DNA of 19,900 bases from Rhodoplanes sp049284695. GTDB taxonomy: Bacteria; Pseudomonadota; Alphaproteobacteria; Rhizobiales; Xanthobacteraceae. This document shows positions 1 through 8,990 of the stretch, piece by piece. The notes beneath the pieces were generated by a model, which was not told the DNA's origin, searched no databases, and was given only the letters and a program-made list of their open reading frames with translations. The translations under genes were made by a program, and so were the position numbers. The DNA is taken from the NCBI GenBank assembly GCA_049284695.1, contig JBAPYK010000251.1, positions 1 to 19,900 of the forward strand. Reading direction: 5' to 3'. How positions within the stretch are numbered: the stretch's first letter is position 1; the number at the start of each line of letters is the position of its first letter.

Positions 1-63
1 GGGCAATACGCGATCGACGAGCTTCAGGAACCGCGTCGGATTGGCGAAATCAATCAGCGCCAT
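1..63 (-). CDS. ccmC: Heme exporter membrane protein CcmC, N-terminal 21 residues only
   Basis: Only the first 21 codons lie in the window; the gene runs off the left edge. The translation begins MALIDFANPTRFLKLVDRVL, which resembles the N-terminus of alphaproteobacterial CcmC. CcmC is an inner-membrane protein that helps load heme onto CcmE in system I cytochrome c maturation. The ATG at 63 has a Shine-Dalgarno-like AAGG six bases upstream. It lies 77 bases after the ccmB stop on the same strand, the usual order ccmA-ccmB-ccmC. The identity rests on position plus this short N-terminus; the WWD heme-binding domain is outside the window. Confidence 0.8.
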   Translation of the reverse strand, partial: MALIDFANPTRFLKLVDRVLP

Positions 64-140
64 GATCGACCTTGTCTTAGTCCGCATGGGATGGGCGCGC
101 AATGCGGCAGTTGTGCGGAGGGGGCGGCAATTGCTCGGTA

Positions 141-809
141 TCACTCGAGCCCGTGCCGCAGGGCTGCCGCGGCGGCGAATGGGCCGATCACGAGGCTCAT
201 CAGCGTCAGCGCGCAGAGGAGCGTGAACGGCGTTCCGAACGGCACCGGGCCCACGATCGCGGCGTTGGAGGCGGCGACCCCGAAGATCAGCACCGGCACG
301 GTGAGCGGCACCACCAGCACCGGGAGAAGCAGGCCGCCGCGGCGGAGCGCCGTCGCGAGCGATGACCCGATCAGGCCGATGAAGGTCAGCGCCGGGGTCC
401 CGACCAGCAAAGTGAGCATCACCGCCCCGGTCGCGGCCGGCTCGAGATTGAGAAAAAGCCCCAGGACGGGGGTGACCAGCACGAGGGGGAGGCCGGTCGT
501 GAGCCAATGCGCCAGCGCCTTTGTGGCGGCGGCGAATTCGAGCGGCAGTCGGCCCATCAGGATCAGGTCGAGCGAGCCGTCTTCGTAATCGGCGGCAAAC
601 AGCCGGTCGAGCGCGAGCAGGGACGCGAGCAGGGCGCCGATCCACAGGATCGCCGGTCCGACCCGTTGCAGCAGCGCAAGATCCGGCCCGAATGCAAACG
701 GCGTGAGGACCACCACCACCAGAAAGAACAATACGGCCATCATCGCCCCGCCGCCGATGCGGACGGCGATGCGCATGTCACGGAGGAGAAGGGCGCGGAG
801 CGGGGTCAT
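141..809 (-). CDS. ccmB: Heme exporter membrane permease CcmB
   Basis: A 222-residue, very hydrophobic protein of the CcmB family, close to the usual 220 residues. With CcmA it forms the ABC module of system I cytochrome c biogenesis in the inner membrane, needed to release holo-CcmE. About six membrane segments are visible (roughly residues 20-40, 50-70, 100-120, 130-155, 158-180, 193-218). The stretch LDRLFAADYEDGSLDLI near residues 67-83 is characteristic of CcmB. The ATG at 809 was chosen because the family N-terminus (MTPLRALLLRD) begins there and AAGGA lies at 820-824; the open frame extends further upstream only because palindromic repeats there lack stops. The gap to ccmA is 226 bases, long for an operon, and is filled by those repeats. 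Confidence 0.92.
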   Translation of the reverse strand: MTPLRALLLRDMRIAVRIGGGAMMAVLFFLVVVVLTPFAFGPDLALLQRVGPAILWIGALLASLLALDRLFAADYEDGSLDLILMGRLPLEFAAATKALAHWLTTGLPLVLVTPVLGLFLNLEPAATGAVMLTLLVGTPALTFIGLIGSSLATALRRGGLLLPVLVVPLTVPVLIFGVAASNAAIVGPVPFGTPFTLLCALTLMSLVIGPFAAAAALRHGLE

Positions 810-824
810 GACGCCACCGTCCTT

Positions 825-935
825 CCCTCTCCCCTCGCGGGAGAGGGTGGTTCGGCGCACAGCGAGAAGCTTCCCCCTCCCCAGCCCTCCCCCGCAAGCG
901 GGGGAGGGAGCAGCGCGCAGCGCTGCGGGAGGGGG
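825..935. repeat. Nested GC-rich palindromes (REP-like) between ccmA and ccmB
   Basis: Three inverted repeats lie in the intra-operon gap. The first is CCCTCTCCC (825-833) with GGGAGAGGG (839-847), perfect 9-bp arms and a 5-base loop. The second is CCCTCCCCCGC (885-895) with GCGGGGGAGGG (898-908), perfect 11-bp arms. The third is an outer pair, CCCCCTCCC (873-881) with GGGAGGGGG (927-935), which encloses the second. Dispersed intergenic palindromes of this C/G-rich style are common in Hyphomicrobiales genomes. In the RNA of the ccm operon they would form stable hairpins, and the first abuts the ccmB ribosome-binding site at 820-824. Translations of this stretch give low-complexity proline/glycine-rich peptides and are not considered genes. 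Confidence 0.8.
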
Positions 936-1035
936 CAATTTCCTGCGCGGCGCTCGTGAACGGACGGGACATGGTCAGCGGCGACCGGGAAGATGGCGGT
1001 GCACGATGTCATTGCTGGCTTGGCAGTGCGGTGTT

Positions 1036-1641
1036 TCATCCCCCGCCTCCCAGCCGCAGGTTTTGGGCCGCGGCGAGCGCGAGCGGGCCGTGGGTCGCCA
1101 CGATGATGATGCCGCGGCCGCCAAGGTGCTCCCGCATGAGGGCGGTCAGCCTTTCCTGCGCGGCAATATCGAGGGCTGCGGTCGGCTCGTCGAGCAGCCA
1201 GAGCCGGCGCGGAACCGCGAGCAGACGCGCGAGCGAGAGACGCCGGCGTTGACCGGCCGAGAGATACGCGGCGGGCAGGTCGGCGAGTTCGTCAAGCCCG
1301 ACAGCGGCGAGCGCGCTCGCCAGGGCCTCATCGCCGCCCCCCAAATACCTGGCCCAGAATTGCAGGTTCTCGCGGACAGTCAGGGATGGTTTCAAGGCGT
1401 CCTGGTGGCCGAGATAGTGGGCTTGTTCGGCCACGCTCAGCTCGGCCTCTCCTCCGGCCAGCTCGATCCGGCCCGCCGCGGGACGCAACAGCCCGGCGAT
1501 CATCCGCAAGAGGGAGGTCTTTCCCGCCCCGTTCGGGCCCGTCAGGACCAGCGCCTCCCCGGCGCTGATACGAAAGCCGAGGCCGGAAAAAACCTCGCGT
1601 CCGCCGCGCACGCAACCGAGGTCCCGCCCGATCAGCTCCAT
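1036..1641 (-). CDS. ccmA: Heme exporter ATP-binding protein CcmA
   Basis: A 201-residue ABC ATPase of normal length for CcmA. It powers the CcmAB complex on the cytoplasmic face of the membrane, allowing heme release from CcmE during cytochrome c maturation. Visible motifs are Walker A GPNGAGKTS (35-43), signature LSAGQ (127-131), Walker B LWLLDEP (147-153) and the switch histidine in ATHG (184). The PNGAGKTSLLRMIAGLLRP stretch is typical of CcmA. The start is ATG at 1641; a TTG three bases upstream is possible but less likely. It is the first gene of the minus-strand ccm operon and is divergent from acnA, 363 bases away. Confidence 0.93.
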   Translation of the reverse strand: MELIGRDLGCVRGGREVFSGLGFRISAGEALVLTGPNGAGKTSLLRMIAGLLRPAAGRIELAGGEAELSVAEQAHYLGHQDALKPSLTVRENLQFWARYLGGGDEALASALAAVGLDELADLPAAYLSAGQRRRLSLARLLAVPRRLWLLDEPTAALDIAAQERLTALMREHLGGRGIIIVATHGPLALAAAQNLRLGGGG

Positions 1642-2004
1642 CAAGCGGTTCCGCCCCGGCTTTCCCTGCCGGACGCAGGCGATCGGCTGGGCGTAGCGGA
1701 TCCGGGACCCGATCGCCCGGACCGGCGGCTTGCGCGGTCCGGAACCCGACGCCCCGGAGGGACTACGAATTGATCACCTGGAAACGGCATCGATCGTTCG
1801 CACTCAGACTAGACGTTGCACCGAATCCGCTGTTTAGAAGTCGTATAGCAGAACGGAAGGAAAGCTCTTATAAGCCCATGACAGAGCCTGTCGCCCGGCG
1901 GAGACCCGCGTCGGGGCGTCTCGAGCGGGGGAACAAAGCAGCACCCCGGAGACACATGAGACAGGCAATCCGGCTTCCCTCCGGCCGGAATGGAACATCG
2001 CGCC
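1642..2004. other. Divergent intergenic region between ccmA and acnA
   Basis: This 363-base gap must carry the control regions of both the ccm operon (-) and acnA (+), but no convincing sigma-70 promoter was found. The ccmA side holds a perfect 8-bp hairpin, CCGGACCG (1717-1724) with CGGTCCGG (1735-1742), in the presumed ccmA leader. The acnA side holds a smaller inverted repeat, GAGAC (1901-1905) with GTCTC (1918-1922). The 10-mer TGATCACCTG (1771-1780) recurs in reverse complement at 4819-4828 beyond acnA. No open frame here looks like a gene. Confidence 0.6.
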
Positions 2005-4710
<2,706 letters not shown>

Positions 4711-4719
4711 GCGCTTCGC

Positions 4720-4753
4720 AAAGACCCGCGGCGGCATGCGCCGTGGGTCTTTT
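4720..4753 (+). terminator. Rho-independent terminator of acnA
   Basis: A 14-bp stem starts nine bases after the acnA stop: arms 4720-4733 and 4739-4752, complementary except for one G-T wobble, with a GCATG loop. The right arm ends in TCTTTT. The left arm begins with AAAGA, so it could also work in the other direction. Confidence 0.9.
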
Positions 4754-4818
4754 GCTGCAAGCGCCAAGGACTGATCACATTGCCGCGTTTTGCGCCAATC
4801 TCACCGCTAAGTGAGTGG

Positions 4819-4970
4819 CAGGTGATCACCGGAGCGTACTATTCACGACCACTGTGCGCAGGGCCAGCGGGCCCGTAACAATGCGCGCCCTGATCAGGAA
4901 GCATCATCCGTCGCAGAGCACGTCCGCACGGTGGATGGCGGGCGCGGGTTTGTGTGCGCGCCCTGACCAG
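4819..4970. promoter_or_regulatory. Palindromes and a direct repeat upstream of the DUF1223 gene
   Basis: Two 10-bp perfect palindromes centred on TGATCA occur here: GGTGATCACC (4821-4830) and CCTGATCAGG (4889-4898). A 16-base sequence, TGCGCGCCCTGATCAG at 4882-4897, recurs with one mismatch at 4955-4970, just before the start of the DUF1223 gene. A short GC hairpin, GGGCC-AGCG-GGCCC, lies at 4861-4874. These could be operator sites for the DUF1223 promoter, but no -35/-10 pair was recognised. Confidence 0.3.
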
Positions 4971-4990
4971 ACAAGGACGAGATCGGGATT

Positions 4991-5731
4991 TTGACGTTGG
5001 CAGGCCGCTGGTCGATTTTTGGCGTCGTCGCCGCCGCGCTATTGGCGGCAACCGCGACCGGCGTGCACGCCGGGCCGCGCGCGGTCATCGAGCTGTTCAC
5101 CAGCCAAGGATGTTCGTCCTGTCCGCCGGCCGATAAGCTTGTCGGCGAGTTGAGAAACGATCCGCGGCTCGTCGTGGTCAGCTTGCCGATCCACTACTGG
5201 GATTACCTTGGTTGGAAGGACACGCTTGCCGATCCACGCCATACGGCGCGCCAGAAGGCGTATTCGCGCATACGCGGCGACGCGGACGTATACACGCCGC
5301 AGGTGGTGGTGAACGGGGCCGTGCATGCGCTCGGCAGCGATAGAGGTGCGATCGAGAGGGCCGTCGTCACGGCGCACGACGGCGGCGCGCAGCTTTCCGT
5401 GCCGGTCGAGGTTGCCGTCGCGAATGGACAGGTGTCGATCACGGTCGGCAAAGCCGACGCCGGCCCCGCCGGCGAGATCTGGCTCTGGGGCTTGGCGAGC
5501 GCGGTTCCGGTCGTCATCCGGCGCGGCGAGAACAAGGGGCGCACGATCACCTACTCCAACGTGGTGCGCCGCTGGATCAAGCTAGGCGACTGGGCAGGTC
5601 CGGGCACATGGACGGTTCCCCTCGCCCAGGTGAAGGCCGAGATGGTCGATTTGGTGGCGGTGATCGTCCAAACGGGGAATACCGGAACGCCAGGAGCGAT
5701 CCGCGGCGCGGCGATTGCACAGTTAGAATAG
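4991..5731 (+). CDS. Exported DUF1223 family protein with CxxC motif
   Basis: A 246-residue protein of the DUF1223 family, which has a thioredoxin-like fold. The N-terminus has a signal peptide: a basic start, a hydrophobic stretch at about residues 9-22, and a likely cleavage after VHA (residue 27). The mature protein begins with the family signature AVIELFTSQGCSSCPPAD, where C41 and C44 form a CxxC pair, followed by HYWDYLGWKDTLADP. This suggests a periplasmic redox or thiol-binding role, but the family has no firmly known function. The start is TTG at 4991, the first start codon after an in-frame stop at 4964-4966, with AAGGA at 4973-4977. It sits after acnA but is separated from it by a terminator, so it is probably transcribed separately. 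Confidence 0.88.
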   Translation: MTLAGRWSIFGVVAAALLAATATGVHAGPRAVIELFTSQGCSSCPPADKLVGELRNDPRLVVVSLPIHYWDYLGWKDTLADPRHTARQKAYSRIRGDADVYTPQVVVNGAVHALGSDRGAIERAVVTAHDGGAQLSVPVEVAVANGQVSITVGKADAGPAGEIWLWGLASAVPVVIRRGENKGRTITYSNVVRRWIKLGDWAGPGTWTVPLAQVKAEMVDLVAVIVQTGNTGTPGAIRGAAIAQLE

Positions 5732-5839
5732 GCTGATCGCTCCCAAATTCGCCTATCAGGTTGGCTCCGAGCGAAAGCACGCGTGTCCCCAGGACCCAGG
5801 CTCTTCCTGCCCGCTCGCTTCCGCGCCGCACGATGTCGG

Positions 5840-5867
5840 AAAAGAAAAAGGCCGGCTTGGCCGGCCT
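5840..5867 (-). terminator. Rho-independent terminator on the minus strand
   Basis: On the minus strand AGGCCGG and CCGGCCT arms (5861-5867 and 5849-5855) enclose a 5-base loop and run straight into TTTTTCTTTT. No minus-strand protein gene lies upstream of it before 6572, so it most likely ends a small RNA or the transcript of the gene at 6572-6901. Confidence 0.75.
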
Positions 5868-6009
5868 ATCACCACGATTTGCCAGAGGGTCCGGTCCTTA
5901 CGAGCCCGGGGGGCTGGGGGGCTGAGGAATCCGGTACTCACGTCAGACCGGACCCCGTGGCAATGATGTTTCTTTGCAAGGCAGATCGGCCTGCGCACGG
6001 CCGAATTCT
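5840..6009 (-). ncRNA. Candidate small RNA with long stem, C-rich apical loop and terminator
   Basis: Reading the minus strand, this region forms a small hairpin (TCGGCC 6004-5999 with GGCCGA 5991-5986). Next comes a long stem made of 6 bp (5958-5963 with 5879-5884), a 2x2 internal loop and 10 more perfect base pairs (GACCGGACCC 5946-5955 with GGGTCCGGTC 5887-5896). The apex contains a C-rich stretch, ATTCCTCAGCCCCCCAGCC. A GGCC hairpin terminator follows at 5867-5840. A -10-like CATAAT lies at 6021-6016, which would give an RNA of roughly 170 nt, but no matching -35 was found, so the 5' end is a guess. The long perfect stem and the strand-specific terminator are the main support. An exposed C-rich loop is typical of alphaproteobacterial sRNAs that pair with Shine-Dalgarno regions. 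6S RNA is a less likely alternative, since the long open rod with a central bubble is not obvious. Confidence 0.5.
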
Positions 6010-6132
6010 GGCATCATTATGAACGGACTAACGAACGCGTGATCTGTGGGGGAAACCTCCGCGCGTCTCGACGCTCTTGCTCTCGCGCCCCTTTCGGAGC
6101 GATCATGACGTATCGATGACGAGGAGACGCCG

Positions 6133-6519
6133 ATGAGCCTGGAGCTTGGTGATGCCGACCCAAGCGAGTTCCGTGGGGGCGAGGGGACCGTTAAACATCC
6201 AGCCGTCGCCCCCAATGCTCGCGTGACCTTCGACCGGCGCGAGCTGAAGCGAATTTTCGGTCTATACGTCCGAAAGGTTGCATCGGGGGAATGGCGCGAT
6301 TACGCCATCGACTTCCACAAGGACCGCGCGGTGTTTTCAGTCTTCCGCTCCGCCGCCGAAGTTCCGATCTACCGTATCGAGAAGAATCCGCGCTTGGCGC
6401 GACGCCAGGGCGTCTACCGGGTGGTTTCCGCGACCGGCCTGATCGTCGAAGGCGGCCATGAGCTCGACCGCGTATTGCGGGTGCTCGACAAGGCGGTCTT
6501 GAGCCTGGTCGCGAATTAA
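6133..6519 (+). CDS. DUF2794 family protein
   Basis: A 128-residue protein recognised as DUF2794, a family of small uncharacterised proteins found mainly in Alphaproteobacteria. The recognisable core runs from VTFDRRELKRIFGLYVRKV (about residue 31) through GEWRDYAIDFHKDRAVFSVFR and YRIEKNPRLARRQGVYRVV to a C-terminal helix. No signal peptide or membrane segment is seen, so it is probably cytoplasmic. The ATG at 6133 is preceded by a strong Shine-Dalgarno, GAGGAGA at 6121-6127. It is convergent with the gene at 6572-6901. Function is unknown. Confidence 0.88.
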   Translation: MSLELGDADPSEFRGGEGTVKHPAVAPNARVTFDRRELKRIFGLYVRKVASGEWRDYAIDFHKDRAVFSVFRSAAEVPIYRIEKNPRLARRQGVYRVVSATGLIVEGGHELDRVLRVLDKAVLSLVAN

Positions 6520-6571
6520 TCGCTTGCCCGCGCGCAAAGGCAGCGCGAAATCCTCTCCAAATGCTTGAGGT

Positions 6572-6901
6572 TCAGCGTTCTTCCGAGGAACGCGACCGCC
6601 TCTTTGGGCTGGGTGGCGGCAGCGATGTGGCTAGACTCAGTGGGAGCATCGCGAGGCGGGCGGCGTCCGCCCAAAACAGCCAAGCAAGCCGAGTCGACTC
6701 GGCCCAGAAGGAGAACGGGTTGGCTCCCCTGAGAAAGCGCCCGAACGCATCAAACGAGGGCACGGCCTTCATGCTGATTAAGATCTGCTCACAATCACTA
6801 TCCGGCGCGCGGCGGTGAACGATCTCGATATCGACGTTTGGCAGGTGGGCGGTCGCCCTTGTTGTGTCGATCTCGTGGATCGGCTTCTTGAATTCGGACA
6901 A
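6572..6901 (-). CDS. Small hypothetical protein, TTG start
   Basis: A 109-residue protein that I do not assign to a named family. It starts MSEFKKPIHEIDTTRATAHL and has a charged, soluble-looking first half. A hydrophobic tryptophan-rich segment follows at about residues 62-90 (NPFSFWAESTRLAWLFWADA), and it ends in a proline/serine/arginine-rich tail. The start codon appears to be TTG at 6901. A clear AGAAGGA (6917-6911 on the minus strand) nine bases upstream supports it, and no ATG lies nearby in frame. The hydrophobic segment may be an amphipathic or membrane-associated helix. The good ribosome-binding site and natural-looking N-terminus favour a real gene over a chance frame. The opposite-strand frame (6561-6818) is considered its shadow. 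Confidence 0.65.
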   Translation of the reverse strand: MSEFKKPIHEIDTTRATAHLPNVDIEIVHRRAPDSDCEQILISMKAVPSFDAFGRFLRGANPFSFWAESTRLAWLFWADAARLAMLPLSLATSLPPPSPKRRSRSSEER

Positions 6902-7214
6902 TTTGTGCCGTCCTTCTGGTTTATGCGGCGCGCCAACCGTATCGATCGCGCCATGTCGTCCGGTCCCGGTGCCCGTGATTAGCTAATTTCACCTGGCGGA
7001 GTCAGTCAAGCCGACGCGGGCGCGCGCCAACGCATCCGCGGAGGTCACGCGGTCGAAGAACGTTCTGGACCAAGCGTTCTGGACTATATGAGCGCGGGGA
7101 AAACAGACCGAACAACGAAGCGGACGGGCAAGTTTCGAATCCGCCACGTTGCGGCAGATCCTAACTTGTCCCGTCCGGTGAGCGTATCGCGCTCAAGCAG
7201 AGCGGCCGTCAGCC
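6902..7214. other. Intergenic region with repeats and a branched stem-loop
   Basis: This 313-base gap between two minus-strand genes has no credible gene. The ten-base direct repeat CGTTCTGGAC occurs at 7061-7070 and 7075-7084, followed by TATATG. The part next to the Bax1-I gene holds two inverted repeats, given as a separate entry. The promoter of the gene at 6572-6901 must lie here but was not identified. Confidence 0.5.
7122..7195 (-). other. Branched stem-loop downstream of the Bax1-I gene
   Basis: An imperfect 13-bp stem joins GGACGGGCAAGTT (7122-7134) with AACTTGTCCCGTCC (7163-7176), differing by one bulged base. Inside it a short hairpin is possible (CCGC 7141-7144 with GCGG 7151-7154). 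A second hairpin, TGAGCG (7179-7184) with CGCTCA (7190-7195), lies between this structure and the gene's stop codon. No T-run follows directly, so it is not a classic intrinsic terminator; it may stabilise the 3' end or mark a small RNA. Confidence 0.4.
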
Positions 7215-7976
7215 TCAGCGGCGGTCGCCCAACAGGCGCAGCAGCATCAGGAACAGGTTGATGAAGTCGAGGTAGAGCGCGAGCGCTCCCATCACAACCT
7301 TACGGCCTGCGATCGTGCCGTCGTCCATCGGGTCATAGTATTCCTTGATCTTCTGGGTATCCCACGCGGTGAGCCCAGCGAAGATCAGCACGCCGATGAC
7401 CGACAGCGCCCAGTCGAGCGCGGTCGACTGCAGGAATATGTTGACGAGCATCGCGATGATGAGGCCGAACAGCCCCATGATCAGAAACGACCCCATGCCC
7501 GTCAGATCGCGTTGCGTGGTGTAGCCCCATAGGCTCAGCGCGCCGAACGAGGCGGCCGAAATGAAGAACACGCGCGCAATCGACCCATGGGTGTAGACCA
7601 TGAAGATCGTTGCAAGCGACACCCCAAGCAAGCCCGCATAGAGGAAGAACAAGGCGCGGGCGGTGCCGACCTCGAGGCGGTTGATCCGAAAACTCAAGAA
7701 GAAAACGAGACCGAGCGGGGCGAGGATCAGCACCCAGAGCATCGGGCCTTGGAACAGGGTTTGTCCGAGCGGGGTCAGCGCGACGATCGCGCCCGCCTCG
7801 TTGGTTACCACGGAAAACTGGAACGTGATCCACGCGATCGCGCCGGTGAGCGCGACGCCGCCTGCCATGTAGTTGTAGACGCGGATCATGTGGGCGCGCA
7901 GGCCCTGATCGATCGCGACCGCACGATCCGCCGGGTAGCCGTGGGCCGCCGCGGGATTCCGGTCGAAGTCCGACAT
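7215..7976 (-). CDS. Bax inhibitor-1/YbhL family membrane protein (copy A)
   Basis: A 253-residue inner-membrane protein of the Bax1-I (UPF0005, YbhL/YccA) family with about seven membrane segments. In other bacteria members of the wider TMBIM family act as pH-sensitive calcium leak channels, and E. coli YccA modulates FtsH; the role here is unknown. The family motif FAGLTAWDTQKIKEYY near the C-terminus carries a conserved aspartate. The ATG at 7976 is preceded by AAAGGA on the minus strand. It lies 192 bases downstream of a close paralog on the same strand, probably a tandem duplicate. Both share the stretch GSFLIMGLFG-IIAMLVN-FLQS and the same N-terminal layout, MSD-NR followed by a short soluble tail. 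Confidence 0.9.
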   Translation of the reverse strand: MSDFDRNPAAAHGYPADRAVAIDQGLRAHMIRVYNYMAGGVALTGAIAWITFQFSVVTNEAGAIVALTPLGQTLFQGPMLWVLILAPLGLVFFLSFRINRLEVGTARALFFLYAGLLGVSLATIFMVYTHGSIARVFFISAASFGALSLWGYTTQRDLTGMGSFLIMGLFGLIIAMLVNIFLQSTALDWALSVIGVLIFAGLTAWDTQKIKEYYDPMDDGTIAGRKVVMGALALYLDFINLFLMLLRLLGDRR

Positions 7977-8168
7977 TGATGAGGTCCTTTCTATCGCCCG
8001 TAAACAAAGGCCGCTGGGCAAGCGGAGGCGGTCGTATCCCGCCGCCAGAAACCAATTCGAATGTAATCATGGCGCGCGGCCGGGTGAAGATGGTTACCCG
8101 GTAGAAACCATGAATTTTCGGACAGGAGGCTGCTCAATGGGGCCAGGCCAAAAAGCGTCGCTGCCATC

Positions 8169-8990
8169 TTACTCCTCGCGCTGTCCGAGAAGCTGGAGGA
8201 GCAGCGTGAACAGGTTGACGAAATTGAGATAGAGCGAAAGCGCGCCCATGATGGCCGAACGCTCCGCCGTCTCGCCGTCCATCGCGCCGTAGACATACTC
8301 GTTTTTCAGACGCTGCGTGTCCCACGCCGTCAACCCGGCGAAGACGAATACGCCGATCACCGAAACCGCCCACTGCAAGGCCGAACTCTGCAGGAACACG
8401 TTCACAAGCATCGCGATGATGACGCCGAACAGTCCCATGATCAGGAACGAGCCCACGCCGGAGAGGTCGCGCGACGTGGAGTAACCCCACAGCGACAGCG
8501 CGCCGAAGGATGCGGCGGTGATGAAGAACACCCGCACGATCGACGTGTGGGTGAACACCATGAAAATTGCGCCGAGCGACAATCCCACCAGCGCGGCATA
8601 AGCCCAGAATAGAAATTGCGCGGTCGCCGGCCGCAGCCTCTCGGCGCCGAAACTCAGCCCGAACACCAGCGCGAGCGGCGCGAGCATGATCACCCATTTG
8701 AACGGGCTCGCGTAGACGGCGTAGCCGATCGGCGTGAGATACATGCCGCCGGCGATGCGGGCAGGCAATTGTGCTCCGCCCCGCACAATTTGCGCGGCGC
8801 TTGCGGGATCGCCAGTGACGGATGCGAGATACATGCCCAGGGCGGCGAATCCGGTGATGACGAGGCCGAGCGTCATGTAGTTGTAGACGCGCAGCATGTA
8901 TGTGCGCAGGCCGGCGTCGATCACGGCCGTGTCGGCGCGACCCACGCCGCCATAGCTCGCGCTCGCCATGTTTCGATTCCAGTCCGACAT
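8169..8990 (-). CDS. Bax inhibitor-1/YbhL family membrane protein (copy B)
   Basis: A 273-residue member of the Bax1-I family, the upstream copy of the tandem pair. It begins MSDWNRNMASASYGGVGRAD, has about seven membrane segments and contains FAGLTAWDTQRLKNEY near the C-terminus. It is some 20 residues longer than copy A, mainly in the loop after the first membrane segment (SVTGDPASAAQIVRGG region). The start at 8990 has GGGGG about seven bases upstream. The leader contains a long-range stem and a TATAAT box, described separately. Function is unknown beyond the family assignment; E. coli YbhL is the namesake of this branch. Confidence 0.9.
   Translation of the reverse strand: MSDWNRNMASASYGGVGRADTAVIDAGLRTYMLRVYNYMTLGLVITGFAALGMYLASVTGDPASAAQIVRGGAQLPARIAGGMYLTPIGYAVYASPFKWVIMLAPLALVFGLSFGAERLRPATAQFLFWAYAALVGLSLGAIFMVFTHTSIVRVFFITAASFGALSLWGYSTSRDLSGVGSFLIMGLFGVIIAMLVNVFLQSSALQWAVSVIGVFVFAGLTAWDTQRLKNEYVYGAMDGETAERSAIMGALSLYLNFVNLFTLLLQLLGQREE

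Noticed and set aside
703..1039. Several open frames through the ccmA-ccmB gap, giving proline/glycine/arginine-rich peptides (PPLAGEGWGGG style)
   Set aside because: These are translations of palindromic repeat DNA. They overlap ccmA or ccmB and lack ribosome-binding sites and family features.
6051..6075. GGAAA-N16-CGCT upstream of the DUF2794 gene, resembling an EcfG promoter
   Set aside because: It has two mismatches to GGAAC/CGTT, one in each box, which is too weak to report beside the perfect site at 19868-19892.
7587..7979. A 130-codon plus-strand frame opposite Bax1-I copy A
   Set aside because: Highly charged, low-complexity translation antisense to a clear membrane protein gene; no ribosome-binding site.
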